DNA from: Liolophura sinensis
Taxonomy: Eukaryota; Mollusca; Polyplacophora; Chitonida; Chitonidae
Direction of reading: 5' to 3'
DNA: 64,000 nt
Assembly: GCF_032854445.1 (NCBI RefSeq)
Contig: NC_088300.1
Coordinates: 14,911,191 to 14,975,190 of the forward strand
Part shown: positions 1-14,600 of the stretch, piece by piece
How the letters are laid out: every line of letters starts with the position of its first letter
How positions within the stretch are numbered: the stretch's first letter is position 1
Position numbers and translations under genes: made by a program
Notes under the pieces: generated by a model
Databases searched by the model: none
Seen by the model: only the letters and a program-made list of their open reading frames with translations
Told to the model about the DNA's origin: nothing

Positions 1-2600
1 TTGATATAATGTATGGTTTGTTCACTATCACTTCCATCAAACACATCATTTCAGATTGTGCAAAATACAGGTAGACTATCAATAAACAGACTATCATCTT
101 TTATTTACTTGTATCTAAGAAGGTCATTATAGTGCACAGGTTTATAGTTAAGTTTATTTGTGCAATTACAAATACTTTCAACTTCTCTTTTGACGGTATA
201 AAAATACATGTCACATTATTAACACATATTCAGTGTAACACATGTAGCTCTTCATTTACAGGCCACTTGTAGTTTATCATACCACAATTACATGCCTAAT
301 CTGTCTTGCACCTGTCTACTAAAACTGACTTAACATTCACTTAGATATGACACTGTTACTACATTGTACAAGCAGTTCTGTTCAAGTTCTGCTGAACATG
401 ATGTACCTAAAGATATTTTACACAAGTTTACACAAGTGTTTTATATATACCTTAAAATATCCTTAATATGCAAAGGAAAACAAGAACTGCAACATATTAA
501 CCCAGACATGTACATTCAAAGATTCAAAAAAGCAAACAAATCATAACATGGAGATCAACATGAACATGAAAAGCAAGAACACTGTAGCAAATGCATTCTG
601 AAGATGATATGTTCTAAAGTTTACTTAAGTGTGTTGCACAGTTTTGAATAGTTGCTTTTTCTCTATGATCAAATTTTCTGATTCGTTGCCTTGATTGCAG
701 TTGGCATTAGGATGGAAATGTTTTGATCACTCATCACTCATTAAGGTTTTGACTCATCTCACAAAAGTACAGATGTACAGACTTTTCGAAGGACAATACA
801 ATTATATCTTGAAGCAATCCAAAACAATAACACAATTTGCTAACTTCCTGAATGTACACTTTTAAAATATTCTTTCCTTATTATACAGTGCAGTTTTTCC
901 TCCTTCTTTGACACCAAAACTTCCTTTTTGAAACCTCTACTAAGATAACCTTTACATCTATAATGCCTGTTTATATAAAAATGTACATTTATAAGTAGTA
1001 TTTGTGGAAACAGATTTAAATAAATACAAATGACATTCAAGTCAATGTGTGAAGTTATAACTATACCAACCCCCAAATCCCAGACCTTCCCATGGAGGTG
1101 GCTGTAACATATACCGCTTTCATGCTTTTGTAGTTTTATTAGCCCCAAAATCTACAAGATTTCAATAAACACTTATCTGACTTCTTTATTTTTTTTTTCT
1201 TTATTCTAATAAAGTTGTAAATCTTCAATCCTTGCGACCTCTAAAGCCCTTTTTTCCGTGAAATTTATGCATACAACTGTAATGAAAATGACTCTATTAT
1301 ACTATGTTTGTATCACTGAAGTTGCAAGTTTCATAAAACTGTGCAAATTATTTCTCCAACCCCTATACTTCTCTTAGAGTGCTTCAAAATGTTGGTTGCA
1401 GATATGGTTGAAAAGGTTGAAGAATTAGGGTTCACGCATTTTAATACCAAAGGCTGTCTGGTTTACAGGTAGAGGAAACTTAAGTATGTAGTGCAAACAG
1501 TTGTTCTTCGCCTTGAACATGTACCTAACCTTTTTTCAAGCTAAATGCAAATATGATTTTGACTGTCATTTCAAAGATATCTGTGTTAAGATTGAACTGT
1601 TACATTTTAACTGAACTGCTGAAAAAGAAAAAACTGAAATTCTGTAATCTGTTGGTTAGAAGTAATAATACATCATTAGCTTCTCAGCGAAATCTTTAAT
1701 AGATGCAAGACTGATGATGCAGTCCCGAGACAAATACGAGAATGTTAATTTTAAGAAGAACTGATCAATGACGATGTTAAGAACAAACATTACTGAGAAG
1801 GACTTTCCAAAAATCATTTTCGCTGATGCAAAGTGCAAATTAGTCAAACCTTTGGCCACAATCAAAAAATTTTACCCTAGAGAAAGGGTTTTTCATGCAA
1901 CAGGTTATGAATAAGAATCTTTCTTCAGAAAAATAGTATTTGCTGATGTCTGTTCATATCAAGAGGCTGTATAAGTTACACGTATAAGTATGCTCTACAA
2001 ATCAGTAATGAAACATTTCCTTCTCACAGAAAAATAACAACCTGGTACATGTGTATTAAAAAAGAATGTACATGTAACTATGAAAGCCTTAAATAAGAAT
2101 TTAAAAAAAAATAAATACAAAAACTCCCAACAACCCTAAATTCCCACTCTTTCCACTCAATGATGTGAAACTAAATATGTACTTTCTCAATCACTTCTCC
2201 ACTGATCTGCAATGACAAGGAGTTACCTCCCATTACCAATATACATGTATTCTCATTCTGCTATGCAGGTATATATATATAAAAAAAATAACAATGTCAT
2301 CAGACTAATGTTAATCCAAGTTCGGATATAAATGCAAGTAAATGCAGCAAGGGGTAGGGCAGAAGAAAAAAGGAAGTAGAAATATCAAAGCTTCCACCCA
2401 AATTATACTGTACATGGACATTATTAGTTTATAGCATGACACAAAGCAGCAAAGATATTATGGAACATAAGGGTGGAAGATTTCTCATCAGTTGAAGCCA
2501 GAAGTGCATCAGAGAGGAGCAAAAAAAGCCAATTCCAAGCATTAATGAACTCAGGGGTTAGAGAAATGTAAGGTTCCCACAACAGCGTCAATTAATTTAC
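1..2600 (-). other. PRKD intron 5 (partial), no feature recognised
   Basis: AT-rich DNA without a supported exon; I looked for a second C1 finger (a CHKRC-type motif) on the minus strand and did not find one. A possible, very diverged repeat with ends like CTTCAA...TTGAAGA lies around 1213-1428. Confidence 0.5.
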
Positions 2601-2657
2601 CTCCGGAACGCGCAATGACACATGGGATGTCTCTGCGCCAAGGTCATGATGGTACCT
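2601..2657 (-). CDS. PRKD: PRKD exon 5, probable short linker exon
   Basis: A 57-nt segment lies between acceptor AATATTGGCTAG-type sequence and donor GTAAAT and is phase 0 at both ends, as required after exon 4. It reads [19 protein letters not shown]. The ending fits the position just before the second C1 finger, where PKDs have a motif like V-V-P-HTF. It is a GC-rich island in AT-rich DNA. No domain is covered, so the call rests on phase, splice sites, composition and a weak match, and skipping in some transcripts is possible. Confidence 0.55.
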
Positions 2658-5600
2658 CTAGCCAATATATACAGAAAAAATCAGTCAGGTTTAAAAGTAC
2701 AATCTTCATGTAGATTACACAGAAAACATTTCATTCATCAAAATAACACATAAGCCTACACATAAATGTCCAATTCAGTCTAAAAAGAAATGAGGTGAAT
2801 TGTGAAATAATATAGTAGTCATGGTATATTTTAATCAGTTTTATCAACATTTCCGATGAATCTGACATACAGATCACATGTACATCACCCCTCCAGTTTG
2901 ATTTTGAACAATTAACTGGACAATACCATGTAAATGTAAACACCAACAGTAGTCAACATGTATTAACCACAGGCACTTGTACTAACAAGTGGCTGTTTCA
3001 TACTTTGATTTAATCACTACGACCTTTAAAATATCAAGAAGTTTTCACACCAGATGCATTTTCTTTACCAGGTAACACTGTCCCCACAGACCAGACAAAT
3101 TACAAATAGCCAAAGGTGTAAAACAGGGTAAAGAAACACGACTTGTGAAAGGGACAAGAACAGATAGAACAATCACTTCAAGTACACAGGGAGTAATTAA
3201 ATGTTTGTTTCTTTATAACACATACTACATAAGTGTAGATGAGAGTACTTTTAGTTCGTTAATTTGGTTTGATAGTTTTGTATTATATGTGTGTGTAATG
3301 AAATAAAAAAGTGTTTATCCATCAGCATTTAATCACATTGCAAGAGTTTGTAATTCTTCACTTCTTCAGGTCTTTATCATGAAACCCCGCTACATGTGCT
3401 TGTAAATGGATCTGTAACATGTGCTATATTGTGGAAACCGTACACCCATAAAATATCCATTATATAATCTTTTATCAATACAGGGGGGAAAAAGCATAAT
3501 AATTCATTACATACATGCTGACAGGGCATAAGAGAATGTGGGATGTATAAAGCAACTGGCCTGGAGAAATGGTAGTTGAAAACCATTTTCAAGTGGTTGA
3601 CATCAGTAAAAATTGCAGTTTATATATACAGCCTGAGTTACAAGTGTCAAAGAGAGATAACAGAGTTCAAAAAGATTAACGTATTAAACAAAGAATAAAC
3701 AATGGAAAGCTTATCTAAAATAAATCAGTAAACATACAAGAATAAAATACATATAATCTTTTTTGAACTCTGTTATCTCTTTTTGACACTTGTAACTCAG
3801 GCTGTACATATATAAACTCTGCAATTTTTACTGATGTCAACCACTTGAAAATGATGCTAGTATCGGCATGGAAATGTCGTGTGCATAATAAACAAGAAGT
3901 TGTAATCCATAAGAAATCTATCTTGTCTTAGCTCTACTATCAACGTCTAAATGCCATTAAAAGAAGGAACTGATTGATGTTTGGTGTATAATTAAATAGG
4001 TTATAAAATAAATACATGCTGGCTTGGACTCATTTTAATTTTCCCTGGGGATACAAAAAAAAACAAATTACTGCACCCCGCAAAAATTAATTCGTCCAAA
4101 GCAGCACGTAGTCATTCAATAACCCATCCTTATTGCGTTCTGTTTGTTAAATTGTTTTGTTTTTTTTTCAATGTGGTCAAGAGTATTACACATTTATGTT
4201 TGTGGTCGCATAAATGGGTGCAATAGTTCTCTACATGGACACGCCTCTGCCCTGACAGGTGCTTGGCAAATCCATGAACACAGACACCATTGGTCAAGGA
4301 CCTGTAGTCTCCAGTATGATCGGCAATTCACATGGATGAGATTGCAAAGACCCCTGTTGTTTCTGTACAATAAGCATGTCTGTGTCTTGAAATGGGTATG
4401 AAATTACCACCTGACCTTGTGCAGTAAGATATTAGATGAATTCAACATAAACCAGGTCTACGACACAAAATAATATTGTCACTAAGTACTGTTATTTATT
4501 TATTTGATTGGTGTTTTACGCCGTACTCAAGAATATTTCACTTATACGACGGCGGCCAAGATAATGGTGGGAGGAAACCGGGTAGAGCCCAGGGGAAACC
4601 CACGACCATCTGCAGGTTGCTGGCAGACATTTCCACATACGACCAGATTGTCACTAAGTATGGTAATAATATTACAATGCTTGTTTGACCATAAAGGCGT
4701 GATAAAGAGTAGGTGTGAAGCATTCCAAAAATTCCATTGTAATGACTATGGGAAAGGATACATGAAAACAAATTCTTAAATGAATATTATGTTTTAAAGA
4801 ATATGAAAAAAAGCTATGCAAAAAATCATATGAAAAAAAAAAAAGAACAATTTCACAGTATACTTCGTATCTCTTTAATAACCCCTCTATTTCATGCATA
4901 TTTTATTTGTGCCTTTTGTCTTACTCAGAATACTGGGACTACATGTAGCTTAACTAATAAGCTTTCCAGTGTGTGAGGCACTGGTATTGACCAGCACAGT
5001 GACCTGAAGGGGTATGCCATATTGCGGGACATAAAGTAGTCTCTAAGAATGTCATCTGAACAGACTTACATGCTGATTAGCAAAGTCCCCAACAACAGCA
5101 GAGGCAGGGGAGTCTCAAAGTCTCTGACTTGTAATGAAGACATGGTAACAGGTAAGTACATTTATATCTGCATGTGTGTGATAATAGGTGTGTTCAGTCA
5201 ATCAGTCTAAAGAGACATTGATGCTTGTGATATGAGACACTATACTTACATACAATGAGACATAATAAGGACTGACGAGACTACAGGGTGGTTTTAAGGC
5301 AGAAAAATCAGGGCACATTAGGCTATAAGGGTGGTTTAGTCTTGGTTACAGTCTAGGTCAGTTCCCCTTGGATTAGAAGATGTAGTACAGCATGAATAAT
5401 GTGTGGAAGACGAGAAGGAACAAGATGAAATAAGAGGTACACAGTGAGACAGGGTTGAATTGAAACAAATGTAAACAGGGTTAAACAAAAGTTTGACAAA
5501 CAGGAAAAATGCACCTGGAATTTGCCGCCTACTACCAGTATCAAGCTTGCAAAAGTTATAACTAAATTATGCCCGATTCAGTAAGAGCAGGGATTGCAAT

Positions 5601-8600
5601 GAGGTATAATGGTTAAAATCATGCACTTAAGAAGTGTTAAAATCTCTAAATCATATTCCTAAAAGGTATTGCATGCACTATTAATTTCGGGGCAGTAAAC
5701 ATGCTGCTAGCTAGTACAGATTATTTTATTGGCTGATCTGTGGTCAATGGATGAAGGTGTCTTACCAATGTTTCGGAAGGTCCATCAGTCTGTCTCCCCA
5801 CCAGAATTGTGTTCTGGCCACTGGACGGCCGTCGGTTACGCTCGTGCGAGCAGTTATTGGGGATCTTGTATGCACAACGTTTGTGAAAATTAAGGCCACA
5901 CCCTAAAGAAGAGGCAAGGGAGAGAACTCAAGATGCAAAACAAAACAACAAACAGCCCTGGTATTGAACTCCCAACGGCTTGTTGTAACATGCTCCACGT
6001 GATCTGTTAATTGAGGGTAACAAACAGGATCCTTCAAACAGAAGACAACACATACATGTGTAAGATATCAGCCATCCAGGGTCCAGCCAATCAGCCAGCC
6101 ACCAGGGGGACACTTCCAATAACTAACATGGTTATAATCCAGGCACTTTGACACCTGTCTCCGGAAATCAACAATAAATGTTCCAACTGAGAACTATCTC
6201 AACACCTGCAAACTGCAAAATTAATAAGCTCACCTCTGTTCTTACAATCACAGTACTTAACGATAATGATAACCACACCTCATATCTAAACACAGTTTTG
6301 CATATGTATTTATATTACTCTTAATATACTATTAGCATTGTGACTAACTACAGTTACTACCACTACAATGTGTTTGGATTGTGTTTTAGATGTAGTTTGG
6401 ATTTACAGCTGTACTTGAAATGCAATACTGAATGGAGTGCAAATTCATATTTTCAGAATACATACATGTATAGGTTACTTCCCTTTGAAAGGATATACCT
6501 CTCTTGATGAGTGGTGTCAGTCCTTTACAGAAGTATTACCATGATTACACTATTTCTTTTAATTTTTGGGACACCTGGTCTGCTCATTTTAGCCAATATA
6601 CATGTAACTGCAGCAGGGATATTGATTTTGTTTTTCTCTCACATGGTTGTTTTTCCTTCAAGTAGTTTGTTTCCATGATGATGAGATTCCGGATTAATGA
6701 GTCTCTTGATAGCTATGTTCATTTGCTAATAACTGTAAAGTTTTCAGAATATCTATGCTTTAATTGCTTTAAAATTGCAGTAATGTAACTGGTGTTCCAT
6801 AAAGAAACAACTCATTTCTGTAGGTCATACAGGTCCTAAATTTAGCCAAACACCTTTCACAATTGAAAAAAAGAAATCATAAATGTACAGCTAATTTTTA
6901 TAAATATGCATTGTCTGTTAATCATATTCACTTTTACTGTTAGAAAACACACTTAAATTTCACTTAAATTTTTATACTAGACTGGTCTTGCAAAGTGTTT
7001 CAATCAAGCTTTTATCAAAACCAGGCAACCAGACACTTTATAGATAACACACGACATAAGCACAGTGTAAGGCTACTGTAGTAACATAAAATTCACAATG
7101 TCCTGGAAATATCGTGTTTAAACTGATCTGATCGTTTCCATGTGGGAAATAGATTAACCATGTATTAATATAGCTATGAGACAGAATTCCGTTTTCATGT
7201 TTATACATAGCACAAATATGGCTCAATCCATGCTTCTGTCAAAACCTTAGAAATCACACCTGAACAGTTACAACACTTACAACTGAATACATTAAAATCC
7301 TGTGACAAAAAAAACAGCCATGAATTTTGTGGTTGGTTAATTCTAGCAACACTCATATAATACCAAATGTATTACATGCTTGATGTTGAAGTTTGAAGCG
7401 TTGTTGTTGGTGTTAGTTGAACTCACCATCACATTTCAGACCCTGCTTGACGAGCCCAAACAACATCTCACCACAGAAATCACAGAAGTGTGGTGATTTG
7501 TAGGAATGGACGTACAGAAGATGGGGACGAATTTGAAGCTCCTCCATCGTGGTCTGGGCTGATAAACATAGTGTAAAATGCATATTTACGTAAAACTTCT
7601 GGTAAGTTTTATACTGATTAGTTTATATTAATTTCCATACAAGTAAATGTAAATTAGAACATCCTATAGTGAAGTAAGAACACACTGTAGGTACATGTAG
7701 CAATTCAATTAATGCTTATTATTTCAATAAAAAATCCCTTTTAAATGCGTAACATATGAAACCTGTAATTCATAATGAAGATGCTATATACATGTGACTA
7801 AACCAAAGTGTGCCTCACACGTGTCACATGACAGTAATTGACATCTGGCATCATGCACCTGACCAAGCCCCACTTCATGACACCACACACCTGACAAAAC
7901 CACATTTCAATGTACCATTTGATACGACTCACCTTCCATGTCTACTTTATAAAACACCACGGGGCCTCGGTGGCCTAGTGGTTAGTGCATTACCACAGCA
8001 TAGTTCATGCTTGCATATCCTCTCCCAAGTGCTTTGTTCAGTTACTTTCCACCATAAAGTTGGCCGCCATTGTATAAGTGAAATGTTCTTGAGTATGGAA
8101 TAAAACACTGGACAAATAAATGTATAAATGACATACGAACACCACACCCCCTGCTGTGACCATAAGGTGACACCACTCACCTCACTAAGGCCCTTAAGAA
8201 ACACCACAGCTAAATGACTGAGGCCTTTGTTCTTGTACAAGAAGGTGACATGAAACCCATTGAATTTAATTTATACTCCCCTGATGAGATGTGATTATGT
8301 CAGGCATAAGAAGGCGACCTGCCATCAGCTGATGAAACACTACACATCCGACAGTATCATTTTGAGCCACTAACCTGACTACTCTTTACTTATAAAACAC
8401 CTCACGCCTGACCATACCTCAAGGTGACATCAATCACCTGATACAACTGTACCCACTAGAACCATACCACTCAACCAGGAATTTATTTATCTGATTAGTG
8501 TTTTACACCATACTCAAGACTACTTCACTTACACTACGGTGGCCAGCATTATGGTGGAAGGAAACCGGGCAGAGCCCGAAGGAAACCCACAACCATCAGC

Positions 8601-11600
8601 TGGTTGCTGGCAGGCCCACTCAACCACTAAAACCACCTTAATAAAATGAGTCTGAGCATACCATTTAACCCTACATGTACCCTGCATGCATCATGACACC
8701 AAGCACTCACCTGACAACACCAGTTCCACCAGGCCCCCTTCCTTCACATCCACAGGTGTGTTCAACAGGGTCAGGACATTCTCACTGCTGTTATCATGTC
8801 GGAACAGCAGGATTTTGTCGACCAGATTGTAAAACCCATGTTCAGGAAACTGTGAAAAGAGACATAGATAAAAGCAAAAGTTAATACAGATGTACAAATA
8901 TATTAGTAATATTAGAAACATTGTAACACTGACTTAATGGTCATTAGACTGTTAATTTCTCTCCTGTTTCTATTAAACACTCCATAAATTAGCGCCCAAC
9001 ATCTAATTAGTTACACAAATATGACATCATTAAACGTCAAAAACCGTATCTGTTCCTACAGAGCTAGTTTTGACTTCTTAGTTCATCTGCCGTCACATAA
9101 TAATTGTGAAGTGTTTTCAATATTAACTCATACAGCCTGAAAATAAATATTTAGATCACAACTCAAATCAAGCCAAAACTGGTTTTGTGAAATCGGCTCC
9201 TGGTCCATGTAGGAATGGTTGAAGGATTTCACAACGTGGGTCACCACCAGGATTCGAACTCGGGTTTCAACAGCCAAAGTCGAGCGCTCTACCAACTGAG
9301 CTAAAGGGAAAATCGCTCTCGCTACTGCTAGTGTTTGCACTGGAAAGCTGCTCCTGTTACACTCCTTCCCACTAAAACCCTTCCCCTCTCACAAAACACC
9401 TACATTCACAGGCCCAGAGCCCCACACATCTTGGACCCTGTTAAGTCACAGCACCAGTGAAATGGTTCAAGGATTTAACTATGTTGGTCACGCCAGGAGT
9501 CGAACTCACGTCTCAGCAACCAAAGTCCAGCCCTCTAGCAACTAAGCTTATGAGGGAAATTCCCTAAAGCTACTGCTACCATACACTGGGAAGCTGCTCT
9601 CCTTACACATGTAAACAAGCAAACACTACAGGCAATGTCTTAATATACACTGTGCACACAAGTATACCAATCTCCTTCCTTAACCAAATTCTATTTCCCT
9701 TAGTTTTACTAAGAATTTAACTTAGCAGCACAAGACTAATCCATACACAGCCACCCACATATATTTCTAACATGCCTATGAGTTTATACATTGTATGGAG
9801 GAACAAATCTCTGTATGGCTGTCCTTTTAATAATTTTCTCCACAACCATTCATCCAATTGGTTTTGTTCTTAACAAGTGTATTCCTCAGGAAGTGCACGA
9901 TCAAGTATTCAAAAACTGACAGTGAATTACATATAGGTAATGATAGCGTCACAATGTAAGCACTACATTACACATGCTAGGTTTGTACAAAAAACTTTCA
10001 TTCCTTAGATTTCCAAAAGGTATTAGTGACCCACATTCTCTATGTCTCCAAAATGATCTAGTGAGAGTACAAGTAAAACAGTTTCTGAGAAGTCTTTTCC
10101 ATGACATCACTAGTGATGTATGCACTTCCTATTAAAAAAAAACATCATTCATTTTAAAATCTGACCGAGGTTTGAGAACACTCTCAAGAATAAATATATA
10201 AATAAAACAATTTTTCTTTACTTCCTGACAAGCAGGAAATGATTTTAAGTGAAATTTGTTACATACTGTAGAAATGAGTTTGGGGTCCCCTTCACAATGA
10301 GAAGAGAAAAGGTAGATGTACATATATATATACTAGTACAGGTGGGGTCGTAATATTCACACCACAACCCACTGGTCACTCTCTGTTAAAGCTAGTACAG
10401 GAAGTTTCTGCATGGCTTATAAGCCCTTATCATATCAGCATCTCCTGGCATGCTGAGATAATCAATTATGCACCTAATTGTGAATCTTAATTAACAGGTG
10501 CATGTACAACATGCAGAAATCCATACTGTTCATTAGCTACAAACGTAGTGAATCCTAAGATTGTCAAGAGGCATTTCTTTGATGTTACCTCATGTTTACT
10601 ATTGCACTCAGCTGATGGATCAAGTTACTGTCAAAGATACAAAACCTGGATGATTTTATATTAAATGTACAGTACATGTACATTTACACAATTAAGGTTA
10701 TCCAATACTGTCACCTTCGCTATAAAAACAATTTTAAAAAATCCTCTTTATTCTACATACATGAATGTATGTATATTCACATGCAGTTTCCCAAGATGCA
10801 CATGTATACATGTAAATTCATTTTTCAATACATGGCATAATATCACAAATTCTAAGACACATGTGCCGATATTTACAATATTGTCCACTGTAGCAGGTTA
10901 CATATAAGTACAGGTACTTTAATATCAATTGGTGATTTGATGATTCCTTTGCTTCCATCAGTTTAAAATCCATGACACCAACAGGACTAAAATGTACTTG
11001 ATATGAGAGGTTTTGTTCTGCATTCATCAAATTCACAGACAGCCTGCTCTAAACCAAAAGTGAAAGTGATGATAAATTGTACCTACATGTATATATTGCA
11101 CACAGAACCAGGGGCCAGTTCCATGAAGTTCACTTAGCTAAGTAAGCCCTTAACCCCATACATGTAATCAGCCTAATACATATATTAGAAGAATATGCAC
11201 TTATGGTCAGGAGTAAATTTATACTACCACACATGTAAATGCCTTTAAGATTGCACCACTCCTTCAGGTTTATAAGTGGAGGAGATTGGGCAGATAAACC
11301 ATCATACCTGGTCAGGTTTTTGGGTGGAGGAGATTGGACAGATAAACCATCACACCTGACCAGATTTATGGGTGGAGGAGACTGGGCTGATAAACCATCA
11401 CACCTGGTCAGATTTACCGGTGGAGGAGATTGGGCAGATAAACCATCACACCTGGTCAGGTTTACAGGTGGAGGAGACTAGACAGATAAACCATCTCACC
11501 TGGTCAGGTTTACAGGTGGAGGAGACTAGACTGATAAACCATCACACCTGGTCAGATTTATGGGTGGAGGAGACTCTGCAGATAAACCATAACACCTGGT

Positions 11601-14600
11601 CAGGTTTACGGGTGCAGGGAGACTGGGCAGATAAACAATCACAACTGGCCAGGTTTATGGGTGGAGGTAGACTAGACAAATAAACCATCACACCTGGTCA
11701 GATTTACAGGTGGAGGAGAATGGGCAGATAAACAATCACTACTGGCCAGGTTTATGTGTGGAGGAGACAAGACAGATAAACCATCACACCTGGTCAGGTT
11801 TACAGGTGGAGGAGTTGGGCAGATAAATCCTAACAACTGGTCAGGTTTATGGGTGGAGGAGACTAGACAGATAAACCATCACACCTGGTCAGGTTTACAG
11901 GTGGAGGAGACTAGACATATAAACAGTTACACCTGGTCAGATTTATCAGTGAAGGAGACTGGGCAGATAAACCCTAACAGCTGATCAGATTTATGGGTGG
12001 AGGAGACTAGACAGATAAACCATCACACCTGGTCAGATTTATGGGTGGAGGAGACTGCGGATAAACCATAACACCTGGTCAGGTTTACAGGTGCAGGGAG
12101 ACTGGGCAGATAAACAATCTCAACTGGCCAGGTTTATGGGTGGAGGTAGACTAGACAAATAAACCATCACACCTGGTCAGGTTTACAAGTGGAGGAGACT
12201 AGACAGATAAACCATCACACCTGGTCAGGTTTACACGTGGAGGAGAATGGGCAGATAAACAATCACTACTGGCCAGGTTTATGTGTGGAGGAGACAAGAC
12301 AGATAAACCATCACACCTGGTCAGGTTTACACGTGGAGGAGACTAGACAGATAAACCATCACACCTGGTCAGGTTTACAGGTGGAGGAGACTAGACAGAT
12401 AAACCATCTCACCTGGTCAGGTTTACAGGTGGAGGAGACTAGACAGATAAACCATCACACCTGGTCAGGCTTACGGGTGCAGGGAGACTGGGCAGATAAA
12501 TCATCACACCTGGTCAGATTTATGGGTGGAGGTAGACTAGACAAGTAAACCATCACATCTGGTCGGGTTTATGGGTCACACCTGACCAGATTTATGGGTG
12601 GAGGAGAATGGGCAGATAAACCATCACGCCTGGTCAGATTTATGGGTGGTAGACATTGGGCAGATAAACAATCACACCTGGTCAGATTTATGGGTGGTAG
12701 AGATTGGGCAGATAAACCATCACACCTGGTCAGGTTTACAGGTGGAGGAGACTAGACAGATAAACCATCACACCTGGTCAGGTTTATGGGTGGAGGAGAG
12801 TGGGGGCTGATGAACCATCACATCTGGTCAGATTTATGGGCGGAGGAGATTGGGCAAATAAACCATCACACCTGGCCAGATTTACAAGTGAAGGAGACTG
12901 AGCAGATAAACCACACAGTAGGCATTGCTTAACAAGTGAACAGGTTTCTATAACATACATGTATGTACCTGTGAACATACAAGAATGTGGGTGGAATCCA
13001 GAACTCATCCTTCATAGATAAATGCTACATACTGGACCCATCACATCACCTGCTATTCAACCTGGCTGTACAGATTTATGGCAATAATTGTCACATGGCT
13101 AGACAGAGTGGGTACAAGTGATGAGACTCTTCTCAGAAAGCTATTCAATGCATGTATACTCACTACCATGACTACCAGCAGTGCTTATTAGAGGACGCGA
13201 GGCATAGGATGCCTGGCATGTGTCTATAGCAGAATATTTCCTCATATCTGTTATATATCACTACCACAACAACACAGTCAGACATCAAAAAGACAGAAAA
13301 TGGATATGTTGTTCCCGAATGCAATGATCCATTATTCATTATTCTCTATCACTTCATAGTAAACAGCTAGATCAAATTGCTCTGCAATTACAAGTAATAC
13401 GGCCGCCCTATTTAATATCCTCAGTAGACCATCACATAATTTTACACCTATATAAACAGTCTGTGTCAATCAACTGACACCATTGTAAAGTTCTCCAAGG
13501 AAATGCTTTGCAATATGAAATACACTTGCATGCATCTACATGACGGAAGTAACGAAGCAGGATTCACCACACTGGCTGAACAACCACATGTATAATGGCA
13601 AAATGGTACATATACAGTACTACAGGAGTCAGGAGAGAATTAGAATTTGCTAACATTGTAATAAACACTCCATTAATCCATGGCCTAAATGACATCATCC
13701 CATGCCTAGCTACAACTTCCCATCCTTGGATGATGTCAACTAACGACCCAGATAAAACTTTCTATGACCTGAGTGATATAAACACATTACACAGCTTCAT
13801 GCAGAGCCTCCCATGTTTTGGGTGATACATGTATTAACAATGAACACAGCTACAACTAGTACACGTATGTATTTATTTATTTGATTGGTGTAGTATGCTG
13901 TATTCAAGAATATTTCACTTATACAACGGCATTAACGTGGCAGGAAACCAGGCAAGGCCACAAATTCAAACCTGTCAAAAGGGTTTGCGGGTCAGAAATT
14001 TTGGATATAAAAATGACAATTGACCTTTTTTCATGTATATTTTTGTATTATTGGCATATGTCTGAATAGAGTGAAACTGCAAAAACTTGCACATAAACAG
14101 AGTGCCTATACTATGCAGCTTCATGCATATCAAACCCTGGTTCATGAGCAGTAGGGTAAAGCTAGGGAATCAAATTAAGGGAATACACAAGTACTATGCA
14201 CATGAATATATAACTTCATGAGTTTATACAAGGCATGCCGAGTCCAGCTCAGTGTACAGGGTTGAAGGCCTGCCACACTGACTTGTCACATCATTACAAA
14301 GCCACCAGGGTAGCCCATTGACCACACAGATCCCAGTGAATGGGAAGACATATATTGAGTTTGGGGACTTGGCTTAAGGGATCAGAGGACTGATTAGTGT
14401 GTGGGAATCCAGGGCTCAAAGACTGGCCTAGGACTAAACATCTTTCACAGCTCTGAAACCATTAAAAGTAGAGCTGCCATACAGACTCCATCGGCTATAT
14501 TCCAAAGATACCAATTATCTTGCAACTTGCTCCAGAAAAAATCATCTAAAATGCGTAATTTTCCAACAAGCTGTACTGTTTAAATTATTTTTTTTTTAAA

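Noticed and set aside
5082-5140. Candidate additional PRKD linker exon on the minus strand (donor GTAAGT)
   Set aside because: The required phase-0 frame contains a stop, and the only open frame reads a hydrophobic leucine-rich peptide unlike a PKD linker.
9236-9316. Functional tRNA gene on the minus strand
   Set aside because: A and B boxes are good, but the acceptor stem does not pair and the T stem has a mismatch; a tandem decayed copy with the same flanks indicates a repeat.
11239-12810. Open frames with repeated [15 protein letters not shown] or [14 protein letters not shown] peptides
   Set aside because: They are translations of the 48-bp minisatellite inside the PRKD intron, and two frames are open in the same region.
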